Assembly (NCBI RefSeq): GCF_009601025.1
Contig: NZ_WIVE01000005.1
Location: forward strand, 1 to 64,000
DNA: 64,000 nt
Source: Roseospira navarrensis
Lineage (GTDB): Bacteria; Pseudomonadota; Alphaproteobacteria; Rhodospirillales; Rhodospirillaceae
Reading direction: 5' to 3'
This document shows positions 9,410 to 19,945 of the stretch, in pieces (position 1 is the first letter of the stretch; each line of letters opens with the position of its first letter). Both the position numbers and the translations under genes were made by a program. The notes below the pieces were generated by a model that did no database searches, had not been told where the DNA came from, and saw only the letters and a program-made list of their open reading frames with translations.

Positions 9410-9871
9410 TCATGCGGGGTCGGGCGGCGGTTCGCCGTCTTCGGCGGCGCGCAGGGTCCGGATCACCCGGCGCATGAGATCGAGGAAGGCCGCCGCCTCG
9501 GCTTCTGTCAGGTCGGCCAGCGCCCGGGCGTTCTGGTCCCGGGCGGCGTCGGTCGCGGCTGCCCGCAGGGCCCGGGCGGCGGGTGTCAGCCAGGCCTGTT
9601 GCGCGCGCCCGTCGTCCGGGTGGGGCCGCCGGACGATCAGTCCGTCGCGCTCCATGCGGCGCAATGTGTTGGCCATGGTGGCCTGTTCCACGTCCAGGCG
9701 GTCGCGGAGCTGTTTCTGCGTCAAGCCGTCCGCGTCCCACAGTTCGAGCAGGGTCATGAACTGGGCCGGGGCCAGCCCCAGGGGCTGAATGCGCTGCTGC
9801 AGGCCGTGCGCGAACAGACGCGCCATGTGGTTGGCGAGGTATCCGGCCGAGGCGGTCTTGTCGAAGGTCAT
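9410..9871 (-). CDS. MarR-family transcriptional regulator
   Basis: This 153-residue winged-helix repressor has the typical MarR plan: N-terminal dimerisation helix, PAQFMTLLELWDADGLTQKQL, the recognition-helix region ATMANTLRRMERDGLIVRRPHPDD with the DxR wing (DDGRAQ), and a long C-terminal helix. It is divergent from the gene at 10035. Two 12-bp palindromes in the shared intergenic region are the likely operators, so it probably represses itself and its neighbour. An in-frame extension upstream to 9997 would run into these operators, which supports the start at 9871. Confidence 0.85.
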   Translation of the reverse strand: MTFDKTASAGYLANHMARLFAHGLQQRIQPLGLAPAQFMTLLELWDADGLTQKQLRDRLDVEQATMANTLRRMERDGLIVRRPHPDDGRAQQAWLTPAARALRAAATDAARDQNARALADLTEAEAAAFLDLMRRVIRTLRAAEDGEPPPDPA

Positions 9872-9972
9872 GGCCCCGCTGCGTCCTTCCGGAGGGAGTT
9901 CATCTCCGCCCTTAGCCTGTCCGGCCCATGAGGACAAGCCGCGACGGGCGCTCCGCTCAACGGCAGGCTTGG

Positions 9973-10007
9973 ATAGCGTGCTATATTCATGATACATAGC
10001 CCGCTAT
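9973..10007. promoter_or_regulatory. Paired palindromic operator for the divergent MarR gene
   Basis: Two near-identical palindromes, ATAGCGTGCTAT (9973–9984) and ATAGCCCGCTAT (9996–10007), differ only in the central two bases. Their starts are 23 bp apart, about two helical turns. They lie in the only AT-rich part of the region between the MarR gene and the divergent membrane protein gene, as expected for cooperative MarR dimers. Confidence 0.7.
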
Positions 10008-10034
10008 TCAATAGGCATCGCGGAGACCCGACCC

Positions 10035-10481
10035 ATGCTCAAGGCCCTTCATCCCGTCGCCGGCGGGCTCGCGCTGGTGATGATCGCGACGTTCTGGGGG
10101 TCCACCGTGGCGGTGGAACTGCTCGGTCCGCCCGCCGCCGTGGTGGCGGTCAAGACCGCCATCCCCTGGGCGTTTCTCCTGCTGGTGCCGGCCCTGGCAT
10201 TCACCGGGCTGAGCGGGACACGGCTCGCCCGGGGGCGCTCCGACGGGCTGGCCGCCGCCAAGCGCCGCCGCATGCCCTTCATCGCGGCCAACGGCCTGTT
10301 CGTGCTGATGCCGGCCGCGTTCGCGCTTTCGGCCAAGGCCGACGCCGGGGCGTTCGACGCCAAGTTCAATGCCGTCCAGGCGGTGGAACTGGTGGCCGGC
10401 GCGGTGAACATCGTGTTGCTGGGGCGCAGCCTTCGCGACGGCCTCCGCCTGACCGGACGACTGCCGCGAGTCGCGGCCTGA
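10035..10481 (+). CDS. Membrane protein under probable MarR control
   Basis: The 148-residue protein has about four hydrophobic segments (roughly 10–30, 44–63, 81–101 and 117–132) separated by short basic loops, including a KRRRMP loop. I do not recognise a characterised family. Its start lies 28 bp after the paired MarR operators, so it is probably the regulated target of the divergent repressor. By analogy with MarR-linked small membrane proteins it could serve in stress or solute tolerance, but nothing in the sequence proves this. Confidence 0.65.
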   Translation: MLKALHPVAGGLALVMIATFWGSTVAVELLGPPAAVVAVKTAIPWAFLLLVPALAFTGLSGTRLARGRSDGLAAAKRRRMPFIAANGLFVLMPAAFALSAKADAGAFDAKFNAVQAVELVAGAVNIVLLGRSLRDGLRLTGRLPRVAA

Positions 10482-10509
10482 TCCCCCCTTGCTCTATGGA
10501 GATGACGCC

Positions 10510-10926
10510 ATGTCCCGATATGTCCACCGTCTGACGCCGCTTGGTCGGATGACCGCGCTGGTCCCCCTCCTCCTGGCCGGGTGCGGCGCCCCCCACATGA
10601 AGACGATCCAGGACGCCAAGTCGGCCCTGATCGGCCAGGATGCGGCCGTGCTGACATCGTGTCTCGGGGAACCGTTCGCGGTCCGGGCCCACCCGGCGAT
10701 CCCGGGTCGCATCGAACAGTATTCCTCGGCCCAGGCGCGCGGCCCGGACGGCCGCCTGCAGGCCATGCCCCGCCCGGACCTGGCCGCGCAGGCGCGCGCG
10801 TGCGTCTTCGATATCACGGTGCAAGACGATCGCATCCGGGCGGTGGACAGCGACAACCGCGCCGGTTGGGGATTCGGCGGCATCGCGGCATGCTCGGCCG
10901 TGGTGCGCCGGTGCGCCGGGTCCTGA
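10510..10926 (+). CDS. Small outer-membrane lipoprotein
   Basis: The 138-residue product has a lipoprotein signal peptide with lipobox LLAGC at residues 21–25. The mature part contains ALIGQDAAVLTSCLGEP, a pattern reminiscent of SmpA/BamE-like small lipoproteins, and ends GIAACSAVVRRCAGS, leaving several cysteines for disulphides. ATG 10510 has GGAGA at a good distance. It follows the MarR-linked membrane protein by 28 bp, possibly in the same transcript. Function unknown. Confidence 0.65.
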   Translation: MSRYVHRLTPLGRMTALVPLLLAGCGAPHMKTIQDAKSALIGQDAAVLTSCLGEPFAVRAHPAIPGRIEQYSSAQARGPDGRLQAMPRPDLAAQARACVFDITVQDDRIRAVDSDNRAGWGFGGIAACSAVVRRCAGS

Positions 10927-11040
10927 GGCGCCGCCCCTTGGCGCTGTCGGCCATCCTCTGGACCCCGGCCGCGTCATCGGCCACCATGCGCCGGTGCCGC
11001 TGGCAAAAAAGGAACACCGGGCATGGGGAGAGGAGATGTC

Positions 11041-11949
11041 ATGGCGCTGCCGGAGTCGGTCACCATCGTTGACGTGGGGCCGCGTGACGGCCTGCAGAAC
11101 GAGCCCAACCGGGTGCCCGTGGACACCAAGGTCGCCCTGATCGACAGCCTGGCCGAGGCCGGGCTGCCGGTGATCGAGGCCGGGGCCTTCGTCAGCCCGA
11201 AATGGGTGCCGCAGATGGCGGACACCGACGCCGTGTTGGCCCGCATCAAGCGGCCGCCGGGCGTGCGTTTTCCGGTGCTGGTGCCCAACGACAGGGGCAT
11301 GGCGGCGGCGGAGGCGGCCGAGGGCGTGCATGAGATCGCGGTGTTCGGGGCGGCCTCCGAGACCTTCTCGAAGCGGAACATCAACTGCTCGGTGGCCGAG
11401 AGCCTGGAGCGCTTCCGGCCCGTGGTCGCCCGGGCGCGCGAGCATGGCTGGCGGGTGCGGGGGTATGTCTCCTGCGTGCTCGGCTGCCCCTACGAGGGCG
11501 CGATCCCGCCCGAGGCGGTGGCCGGCGTGGCCAGCGATCTCTACGCCATGGGCTGCGATGAGATCTCGTTGGGCGACACCATCGGCGTGGGCACGCCCCT
11601 GGCCGCGCGCCGCATGATCGAGGCCGTGTCGGCGCATGTGCCCGTGGAGCGGCTGGCGGCGCATTTCCACGATACCTACGGGCAGGCGCTGGCCAACCTG
11701 CTGGCGGTGCTGGACCTGGGGGTGGCTATCGTGGACACCTCGGTCGCCGGGTTGGGCGGCTGTCCCTATGCCAAGGGCGCGTCGGGCAACGTGGCCACCG
11801 AGGACGTGGTCTACATGTTGGATGGCATGGGCGTGCGCACCGGCGTGTCGCTGGCCAAGGTGGCCGAGGCCGGGCGCGTCATCTCCGCCCATCTCGGCCG
11901 CGAGCCCACATCGCGGGTGGCCCGGGCGCTGCAGGGCGCGGCGGCGTAA
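11041..11949 (+). CDS. mvaB: Hydroxymethylglutaryl-CoA lyase
   Basis: This enzyme cleaves 3-hydroxy-3-methylglutaryl-CoA to acetoacetate and acetyl-CoA in leucine catabolism. The 302-residue sequence is the normal length and is a DRE-TIM metallolyase: [12 protein letters not shown] near residues 12–23 (catalytic Arg, metal Asp), [22 protein letters not shown] (metal-binding His pair) and the active-site loop [14 protein letters not shown] with the catalytic Cys. ATG 11041 is used because GGAGAGGAG lies just upstream. It stands alone, without the acyl-CoA dehydrogenase and carboxylase genes often found beside it. Confidence 0.94.
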   Translation: MALPESVTIVDVGPRDGLQNEPNRVPVDTKVALIDSLAEAGLPVIEAGAFVSPKWVPQMADTDAVLARIKRPPGVRFPVLVPNDRGMAAAEAAEGVHEIAVFGAASETFSKRNINCSVAESLERFRPVVARAREHGWRVRGYVSCVLGCPYEGAIPPEAVAGVASDLYAMGCDEISLGDTIGVGTPLAARRMIEAVSAHVPVERLAAHFHDTYGQALANLLAVLDLGVAIVDTSVAGLGGCPYAKGASGNVATEDVVYMLDGMGVRTGVSLAKVAEAGRVISAHLGREPTSRVARALQGAAA

Positions 11950-11969
11950 GAGGCGCCGTTTTTCTTGGC

Positions 11970-12080
11970 GTCATCCCGAGCCGCTGGACGCGGCGAGGGA
12001 TCTCGGGAGGCGGGGTTGCTCGGCACCGGCAGCACGCCGTGGCCCGAGATCCTTCGCGCCCCACGGGCGCTCAGGATGAC
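11970..12080. repeat. Palindromic intergenic repeat, family A
   Basis: The 111-bp element begins GTCATCCCGAGC...GAGGGATCTCGGG and ends with the inverse form CCCGAGATCCTTCG...CTCAGGATGAC. The same building blocks recur at 49411, 54149, 54394 and 57588. It sits between converging genes (HMG-CoA lyase and the betaine methyltransferase) and could terminate both transcripts. Confidence 0.75.
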
Positions 12081-12180
12081 GATCCATCTTCCTCGACACC
12101 ATCAAGCGACGGCCGCCGCCGGGGGAGCGCATCCCCCGACGGCGGCCGCATCGTGACGTCCCGGGAGTCCCGGGCCGGGA

Positions 12181-13860
<1,680 letters not shown>

Positions 13861-13878
13861 GATCGGGTCTCCTTCAAG

Positions 13879-15057
13879 CTACTCGGCGGCGTTGGTCCGG
13901 ATCCCCGCGTCGTCGGCCAGGGCGGCGGCGCGGTCGGTCTCTTCCCAGGGCACATCGGCGCGGCCGAAGTGGCCGTTGGCGGCGGTCTGGCGATAGATCG
14001 GACGCAGCAGGTCGAGCATCGCGATGATGCCCTTCGGCCGCAGGTCGAAGTGCTCGCGCACCAGGGCCTCGATGCGCGCTTCCGGCAGGGCGCCGGTGCC
14101 GAAAGTATCGACCCGCACCGAAACCGGGCGGGCGACGCCGATGGCGTAGGCCAACTGGACCTCGCAGCGTTCGGCGAGGCCGGCCGCAACCAGGTTCTTG
14201 GCCACGTAGCGGGCGGCATAGGCGGCGGAGCGGTCCACCTTGGACGGGTCCTTGCCCGAGAAGGCGCCGCCGCCGTGACGGCCCATGCCGCCGTAGGTGT
14301 CCACGATGATCTTGCGCCCGGTCAGGCCGCAGTCGCCCACCGGGCCGCCGATGACGAACCGGCCGGTCGGGTTGATGTGATAGGTGATGTCGCCGTTCAG
14401 CATCGCCTCGGGAATGCAGGGGCGCACGATCTCCTCGATCACCGCCTCGCGCAGGGTGGCGTGATCGACGTCCTCGTCATGCTGGGTGGAGAGCACGACC
14501 GCATCCAGGCCGGCCGGCTTGCCGCCCTCGTAGCGCACGCTGACCTGGCTTTTCACGTCCGGGCGCAGCCAGGGCAGTTTTCCGGCCTTGCGCACCTCGG
14601 CCTGACGGGCGGTCATGCGATGGGCGAGCTGGATCGGCAGCGGCATCAGCGCGTCCGTCTCGCGGCAGGCGAAGCCGAACATCAGGCCCTGGTCGCCGGC
14701 CCCCTGGTCCAGGTCCAGGCCGGAGCCCTCGTTCACGCCCTGGGCGATGTCCGGCGACTGCTTGTCGAGCGCCACCAGCACCGCGCAGGACCGGCCGTCG
14801 TAGCCGTACGCGGGGGTGTCGTAGCCGATATCCAGAATGGTTTCGCGCGCGACATCCGCATAATCGACGTGGGCGGTGGTTGTGATCTCGCCCGACAGGA
14901 TGCACATGCCGGTATTGACCATGGTCTCGCAGGCCACGCGGGCCATGGGGTCCTGGGCCAGGATGGCGTCCAGGACGGCGTCGGAAATGCTGTCGGCGAG
15001 CTTGTCCGGATGGCCGGCACCCACGGACTCGGAGGTGAAGAGGTAGGACTCCGTCAC
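13879..15057 (-). CDS. metK: S-adenosylmethionine synthetase
   Basis: The enzyme condenses ATP and methionine to S-adenosylmethionine. The 392-residue protein carries the family signatures SVGAGHPDK at the N-terminus, [12 protein letters not shown], and [16 protein letters not shown], with all expected phosphate- and metal-binding residues. GTG 15057 is chosen because the family begins with a short [10 protein letters not shown] and a GGGAGAA ribosome-binding site stands ten bases upstream. It is the first gene of a two-gene unit with the betaine methyltransferase. The 500-bp leader contains no SAM riboswitch that I could recognise by eye. Confidence 0.95.
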   Translation of the reverse strand: MTESYLFTSESVGAGHPDKLADSISDAVLDAILAQDPMARVACETMVNTGMCILSGEITTTAHVDYADVARETILDIGYDTPAYGYDGRSCAVLVALDKQSPDIAQGVNEGSGLDLDQGAGDQGLMFGFACRETDALMPLPIQLAHRMTARQAEVRKAGKLPWLRPDVKSQVSVRYEGGKPAGLDAVVLSTQHDEDVDHATLREAVIEEIVRPCIPEAMLNGDITYHINPTGRFVIGGPVGDCGLTGRKIIVDTYGGMGRHGGGAFSGKDPSKVDRSAAYAARYVAKNLVAAGLAERCEVQLAYAIGVARPVSVRVDTFGTGALPEARIEALVREHFDLRPKGIIAMLDLLRPIYRQTAANGHFGRADVPWEETDRAAALADDAGIRTNAAE

Positions 15058-15380
15058 GATATCTGTTCTCCCTGGTCGAAGCGGTACGCGCACCGGCGGC
15101 CGACTGTCACGTCGGTCGGGCACGGAACCCCGGTCCTGTCGATCCGTCGGTCGCGAACGGGTGACCATGCGGCGGCGCGGGCGTGTGGCCCGGCACCGGC
15201 GGCAGGGTGTGCCGCTGTGGTCGTGGCGGGCCGCCATGACTGCGGGCCGCTATGTGAGGTGTCGCTCGCGCCGAGCTGGGCCGGAACACGCTTGAATCGG
15301 TTCCGGCGGGTCTGGCGGGGGGCTGGACGGGCGCCCGGTCGGCGCGCCCTCTGGTCCGGCTGATCCCCCCTGCTTACGAT

Positions 15381-15537
15381 AAAGACCGTACACCAAACGG
15401 AGCCTTGCATTCCAGGCGTGTTTGCGCGGAATGGGCGCGAATTGGCATATTCGTGCGCCGTCAACGTCCTAACGGTCGTTTTTTGCCGCCATGACATTCG
15501 CCTGGAATGGGAATATTTCGAAAGAATGACGGTCTTT
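15381..15537. repeat. Nested inverted repeat upstream of metK
   Basis: Two pairs of boxes face each other: AAAGACCGT (15381–15389) and CATTCCAGGCG (15408–15418) on the left, CGCCTGGAATG (15499–15509) and ACGGTCTTT (15529–15537) on the right. The gap between boxes is 18 bp on the left and 19 bp on the right, and the intervening DNA is AT-rich. It lies between metK and a XerC-like recombinase gene. It may be a two-sided promoter or operator, or recombinase-binding arms. Confidence 0.6.
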
Positions 15538-15587
15538 GGGAGGAGGTCGCGGCCGACTCGGCGCGACTCCTTGGGATGGCGCCGGAC

Positions 15588-16532
15588 TCACGACGCGCCG
15601 TTGGTCCTCTCGCGCAGGCGACCGCGCGGGTTCACGGCCCGCAAGGTGGTGTGCAACGTGGTGTCCGAGACATGGGTGTAGATTTCGGTGGTTGAGATGC
15701 TGGCATGGCCGAGCAGCTTCTGAGCCATCCGGATGTCCACACCGCCGCGCAACAGTTCCGTGGCCGCCGTGTGCCGCAGCATGTGCGGCGTGATCCGCCG
15801 GGACAGCTTGAGATCCGCGACGTAGCGGTGCAGCAGGCGGCGGATGTGGTTCGGGTCGGCGGCCACGCCGCGCGGGGTCAGAAGCAGCGTGTCGAGCCCA
15901 GGCACGGCCGGCCGCCGCCGCCGGATGTACGCCTGCAACTGGGATGTCACCGTTTCGTCCACCAGGAAGACATGCCGCTCGCGGTTGCCCTTGCCCCGGA
16001 TCGCGATGGTGCCGGCGGCCAGGTCGATGTCGCCCAGGCGGATGGCGCACAACTCGCCGACCCGGATGCCGGTCGTGAACAGCAGTTCCAGCGCCAGCGA
16101 CAGCGTGGCAATGGCGATGTCGTCGTCCCGCTCCGGGGCTGATCCGGTTCCCCGGTGCGGCGGGGAGGGGGCGAGCAGGGCGCTGATTTCATCGTCCTGC
16201 AGGTTGCGCGGCAGCCGGTGCGGCAGCCGCACGGGCACGCGCAGCCGGTGAAAGGGGTTGTCGGGCAGCTTCTCGGCGTCCTCCAGCCAGCGGCACAGGA
16301 CCTTCAGACAGGCCAGCCGGCGCTTGATGGTGGCCGGGGCGTAGCCCTGCGCGCGCAGGGCCGCGATCCACTGCAGGATGGACTCCTTGCCCAGGGGCGG
16401 GGTGCCGTCGGACTTCGCCGCCCAGTGCATGAACGCCGCCAGGTCCTGGCGATAGGCGCGCAGGGTATGGTCGGACAATCCCCGTGAGCGGCAGGACGCC
16501 ATGAACTCGTCAACAAGAGACCGCAACTCCAT
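15588..16532 (-). CDS. Tyrosine recombinase, XerC-like
   Basis: The 314-residue site-specific recombinase has an N-terminal core-binding domain (SRGLSDHTLRAYRQDLAAF) and a C-terminal catalytic domain. The catalytic set is visible: Arg in TTGIRVGELCA, Lys in RGKGNRERHV, His and Arg in HMLRHTAATEL, His in KLLGHASISTTEIY and the nucleophilic Tyr of that last block. It resembles chromosome-dimer-resolving XerC by size, but the sequence RGLSDHTLRAY also fits integron- and plasmid-type relatives. The flanks show no obvious integrated element. The nested inverted repeat 50 bp beyond its 3' end is a possible target. Confidence 0.85.
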   Translation of the reverse strand: MELRSLVDEFMASCRSRGLSDHTLRAYRQDLAAFMHWAAKSDGTPPLGKESILQWIAALRAQGYAPATIKRRLACLKVLCRWLEDAEKLPDNPFHRLRVPVRLPHRLPRNLQDDEISALLAPSPPHRGTGSAPERDDDIAIATLSLALELLFTTGIRVGELCAIRLGDIDLAAGTIAIRGKGNRERHVFLVDETVTSQLQAYIRRRRPAVPGLDTLLLTPRGVAADPNHIRRLLHRYVADLKLSRRITPHMLRHTAATELLRGGVDIRMAQKLLGHASISTTEIYTHVSDTTLHTTLRAVNPRGRLRERTNGAS

Positions 16533-16784
16533 GGGGCGTGACTTGCCTTGACCCGAATATCCACATCAGTTCGGGCAATATAACGCAGGTTGGGTTGCGT
16601 TTTCCAGGCGATACCGATCAAATTGTTGAATTGCGCGTCTTAATGCACCGAATAATGATGGTGCATCCGTCAATGTGACCTTGTATGAGACTTTGAATGG
16701 GCGTTTCCGGTTCCGGTCGCCCTTTTTGCGGGATCAGGCCCGCCGCTGGCATCGCTGTGCGATGCCAGCTTTGAACAAGACTGG

Positions 16785-16905
16785 GGGCCGGCGCCCTGGG
16801 CGCCGCATTGCGGCGCCGAGCCACAGATGGCCGCCCTTGGGCGGCCGGGGCGGCGACAAAAACAGAGACTCATCCCGACAGGTTGCCGGGGCGACCCTGC
16901 GGCGA
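16785..16905. repeat. Dispersed hairpin repeat, family B, copy 1
   Basis: The segment contains GGGCCGGCGCCC, GCATTGCGGCGCCG, the hairpin GGCCGCCCTTGGGCGGCC and then GGGGCGGCGACAAAA with AGACTCATCC-GACAG. The same order of blocks recurs at 53496–53652, about 36.7 kb away. It occupies the intergenic space upstream of the recombinase gene and downstream of the solute-binding protein gene. Confidence 0.65.
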
Positions 16906-16949
16906 AGGAGTCATCCTCATCGTCGCGCCGGATGAGGGGGCGGTTCGGC

Positions 16950-17732
16950 CTACGGGTCGTACGTATCGCCGATCACGTCCCGATACCTGTCGATATAGCG
17001 GGCGTTGATGGCCGCGACCTCGTCAGAGACCTCGGCCAGACACGCATCAAAGGCCGCGCCGCGGTCCGGGTCCCGGAACACCATGGCGTAGTGCGTCGGC
17101 TCGAAGATGGGCATGAAGGTCACCGGCTGGGAGGCATCGACCATCGGGTTGTCGTCGGCCGCCAGGCGCTGGTTGTACTCGGCCACGATCATGCCCTCGC
17201 CCACAATGGCATCGACGCGCCCCCCGAACAGAAGACGGGAGTGTGTCACCTGATCGGCCATCTCCCGGTAGTCGGCGAAGGTGTCCATGGCCTCACCGAC
17301 CGCTGGAATGATGGACTTGGCGTCGTAAAAGGCCACCACGGAAAGGCCGGCCAGATCGGCGAGGCTCTCGACCGTGATCCCGGATGACTCCAGGACCGTG
17401 ACCCCGTTGCGATACGTGATGTAGGGGGCTGTGCGATATCCGCCCAGGTCCAGGCCCTCGGGCACGCCGCCCACGGCATCCCCGGCGCCGCCCTCGAACG
17501 AGCGCCAGTGGCGGCTGAACGGCTCTACCCGGACCGTCACGGACCACCCGCAGGCGTCCGCGACCTGCCTGATGGTGTCGGCTTCCCGACCGACGCCGTC
17601 CCGGGTGGTGTGCGGGGGCAACTCGCCCAGCAGGATCGTGAGAGTCTCGGCCGGCGCGGTTTCAGGAACCGCGGCGACGCTGACCAGGACGGCGAGGCCG
17701 ATGGCCTTGCGAAACGCCCGAACGTCATCCAT
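16950..17732 (-). CDS. Periplasmic solute-binding protein, family 3 type
   Basis: The 260-residue protein has a signal peptide (about 1–27) and an SBP_bac_3-like bilobed fold. This is suggested by LTILLGELPPHT at the mature N-terminus, YITYRNGVTVLE, SLADLAGLSVVAFYDAK and the closing EVAAINARYIDRYR. Such proteins capture amino acids or similar solutes, but no ABC permease or ATPase gene is adjacent, so it may act as an orphan receptor or serve a distant transporter. ATG 17732 has AGAGGGTGG upstream; an extended frame to 17885 would place a non-signal sequence before the hydrophobic segment. Confidence 0.75.
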   Translation of the reverse strand: MDDVRAFRKAIGLAVLVSVAAVPETAPAETLTILLGELPPHTTRDGVGREADTIRQVADACGWSVTVRVEPFSRHWRSFEGGAGDAVGGVPEGLDLGGYRTAPYITYRNGVTVLESSGITVESLADLAGLSVVAFYDAKSIIPAVGEAMDTFADYREMADQVTHSRLLFGGRVDAIVGEGMIVAEYNQRLAADDNPMVDASQPVTFMPIFEPTHYAMVFRDPDRGAAFDACLAEVSDEVAAINARYIDRYRDVIGDTYDP

Positions 17733-18056
17733 GGGCACCACCCTCTTGCGGGTGTGTCGATCACGACCGTTGGCCCGCCGGCCGCCCGACGAACGGGTCC
17801 CTCTTTCTTGTCGGGCGGTCTGACGGGCCCGGATGGGCGTCGAGGGACCGAGCCCCAGTGTACGTATCGGACCCGGCGCATTCAATCAGGAGAACGGCCG
17901 TGCTGCCGCGGCGTGCCGGCCGTGGCGCGGCCGAAACCCGGTCGGGACAAGAAGGGGGCAGCGGGGGCCGCCGGGTGAGCGTGACCCGGACACCGGAGTC
18001 CCACGGGTGTCGTGGGCCTCCGGCGGCCGGTGCCGGACCAATTCGCGGTCAGGGGG

Positions 18057-18290
18057 CTAGGCCATCCAGAACGGCTTGCGGACCTCGTCGTCGATCTGCT
18101 CGGCCGTCAGGCCCAGGTCGCGGCGCAGGTGGGCCGGCAGGGACTGGAGCCGGCGGCGGTCCTCGGCCCGGCGCTGCCAGGTGGTGACCAGGGTCCACAG
18201 GTCCGCCGTCACGCGGCGCACGGCCGCGACCGGATTGAAGCGACCGGGAAGGGGAAGCGTCACGGTGAACGTCAGCGCCTTGCGGGACAT
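18057..18290 (-). CDS. DUF1127 small protein
   Basis: The 77-residue basic protein ends in the DUF1127 (YjiS-like) pattern: WQRRAEDRRRLQSLPAHLRRDLGLTAEQIDDEVRKPFW. Members in other alphaproteobacteria are arginine-rich regulators affecting RNA metabolism, phosphate or stress responses. It is divergent from the MocR gene, and the left arm of the MocR operator pair lies 65 bp upstream of its start. It may therefore be a MocR target; such MocR/DUF1127 neighbours are frequent. Confidence 0.82.
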   Translation of the reverse strand: MSRKALTFTVTLPLPGRFNPVAAVRRVTADLWTLVTTWQRRAEDRRRLQSLPAHLRRDLGLTAEQIDDEVRKPFWMA

Positions 18291-18354
18291 TGTCTGCCTC
18301 CATTGATCGGGCCGAGGGGATCACGGCGGGGTTGACCACGGACCTGTGTGCCGG

Positions 18355-18458
18355 TATTGTACCCATACATTCTGCGGCGCCGGCATCATTGTTCTGGTGT
18401 TTCTGGATATAATCGGGCGTCGTATGGTGTCAATTGCTTTTAATGTATGGGTACAATA
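18355..18458. promoter_or_regulatory. Perfect 17-bp inverted operator pair for the MocR regulator
   Basis: TATTGTACCCATACATT (18355–18371) and its exact reverse complement AATGTATGGGTACAATA (18442–18458) are 87 bp apart, close to eight helical turns. The right copy touches the first base of the MocR start codon, and the left copy lies on the DUF1127 side. MocR dimers bind such spaced sites with DNA bending, so autorepression and control of the divergent gene are likely. Confidence 0.8.
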
Positions 18459-19939
18459 TGACCGACACGCTGCGCTGGATCCCCAACCTGACCGCCCACG
18501 CCGGCCCGCGCTATCGCGCCATCGCCGACGCCATGGCGGCCGATGTGCGATCGGGACGGCTGACCCCCGGCGCTCGCCTGCCGACGCACCGGGCGCTGGC
18601 CCAGGATCTCGGGGTCACGGTGGGCACCGTGACCCGCGCCTATGCCGAGGCGGAGCGCCGGGGCCTGCTGGAGGCCGCCGTCGGGCGCGGCAGCTTCATC
18701 CGCGATCCGGGTCCGGCGGCCGCGCACGCCTGGGTCAATCCGCCGGCGGACCCCCCCTCTGTGGAGCCCGGTCCCGGACCGCGGGGATACGACCTCACAC
18801 CCCCGGAGCGGGAACCCGCCGGCCTGATCGACATGAGCGCCAACTACCCCGCGCGGACGTTCCTGGCGGGCGCCCTGACGCCGGGGCTGGCCGGGCTCGC
18901 CGCCCTGGCCGGGCCGGACGGAGACCCGGCGCGCCTGACGGCGCTCGCGGGCTATCAACCGTCCGTGGGGCGCCCCGAGCACCGGGCCGCCGGCGCGCGC
19001 TGGATGGCCCGCTTCGGCCTGGAGGCCGACCCCGCCGATGTGATCCCGGTCCACGGCACCCAGGGCGGCCTGACGGTGATCCTCTCCACGCTGGTGCCGC
19101 CGGGCGAGACCCTGCTGGTGGAAGATCTGACCTGGCCCGGTGTGCACTACATCGCGAGGCGGCACGGCCTGCGGCTGGTGCCGGTGGCGGGCGACGGCGA
19201 CGGGCTGCGGCCGGACGCGCTGGCCGAGGCCGCGCGGCGCACGGGGGCGCGTGCGGCCTATCTGGTGCCGACCCTGCACAACCCCCTGAACATCACCATG
19301 CCGGAGGCGCGCCGGGCGGCGTTGCTTGAAACCGCGCGCATCGAGGGCCTGACCCTGATCGAGGACGACATCTACGGCTTCCTCGCCGATACGCCGCCGC
19401 GCCCGCTGGCGGCGCGCGATCCGGACCACGCCGTCTATGTCACCAGCCTGTCCAAGTGCGTGGCGCCCGCCCTGCGCGTGGGCTTCGTCAAGGCGCCGCC
19501 GGTCCTGGTGCCGCGCATCGCACAGGCGGTGGCGGCCGATACCCTGATGGTCTCGCCGCTGCTGCTGGAACTGGTCGCGGGCCTGATCGACAGCGGCAAG
19601 GCGGCGGCCGCCGCCGAGGCGCAGAAGGCCGAGGCGCGGGCGCGTCAGGTGATCGCCCGGCGCGCCTTGCCTCTGCGCCTGCCTCCGGGCGCGGAGGCGT
19701 CGTTCCATGTCTGGCTTCGCCTGCCCGAGGGATGGCGCGGCGAGCGGTTCGTGGCCGAGGCCCGGGCCCGTGGCGTGTTGGTCACACCGGGGTCCACCTT
19801 CCGGGTGGACGGCAGCGATCCCGGCGGCGTCCGCCTGTGCCTGTCGGCGGTGCCGGAGCGCGCCGACCTGGAGGCCGGTCTGGCCATCGTCGCGCGCCTG
19901 CTGGATGCCGCGCCGCACGCCGCCATGCCGGTGGTGTAG
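18458..19939 (+). CDS. MocR-type GntR regulator with aminotransferase domain
   Basis: The 493-residue protein fuses a GntR winged-helix DNA-binding domain (about 15–85, with LPTHRALAQDLGVTVGTVTRAY) to a fold-type I PLP aminotransferase domain (about 115–480). PLP ligands are visible in HGTQGGL, VPTLHNPLNITM, EDDIYGFL and the Schiff-base Lys of TSLSKCVAPALRVGF. Relatives such as PdxR, GabR and TauR sense PLP or an amine. The target pathway is not evident here. ATG 18458 is chosen, but no ribosome-binding site precedes it. In-frame TTG 18434 or ATG 18443 would place the start inside the operator, so a leaderless transcript is possible. Confidence 0.88.
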   Translation: MTDTLRWIPNLTAHAGPRYRAIADAMAADVRSGRLTPGARLPTHRALAQDLGVTVGTVTRAYAEAERRGLLEAAVGRGSFIRDPGPAAAHAWVNPPADPPSVEPGPGPRGYDLTPPEREPAGLIDMSANYPARTFLAGALTPGLAGLAALAGPDGDPARLTALAGYQPSVGRPEHRAAGARWMARFGLEADPADVIPVHGTQGGLTVILSTLVPPGETLLVEDLTWPGVHYIARRHGLRLVPVAGDGDGLRPDALAEAARRTGARAAYLVPTLHNPLNITMPEARRAALLETARIEGLTLIEDDIYGFLADTPPRPLAARDPDHAVYVTSLSKCVAPALRVGFVKAPPVLVPRIAQAVAADTLMVSPLLLELVAGLIDSGKAAAAAEAQKAEARARQVIARRALPLRLPPGAEASFHVWLRLPEGWRGERFVAEARARGVLVTPGSTFRVDGSDPGGVRLCLSAVPERADLEAGLAIVARLLDAAPHAAMPVV

Positions 19940-19945
19940 CCGCCG

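Noticed and set aside
7670-9931. Long plus-strand open frame across 7670–9931
   Set aside because: It is antisense to five minus-strand genes with signal peptides and recognisable motifs, and reads as low-complexity Arg/Gly/Pro sequence.
15058-15380. Possible SAM riboswitch upstream of metK
   Set aside because: I looked for SAM-II and SAM/SAH-type cores and saw no convincing conserved block or pseudoknot; the nested inverted repeat is a different feature. A covariance-model search would decide.
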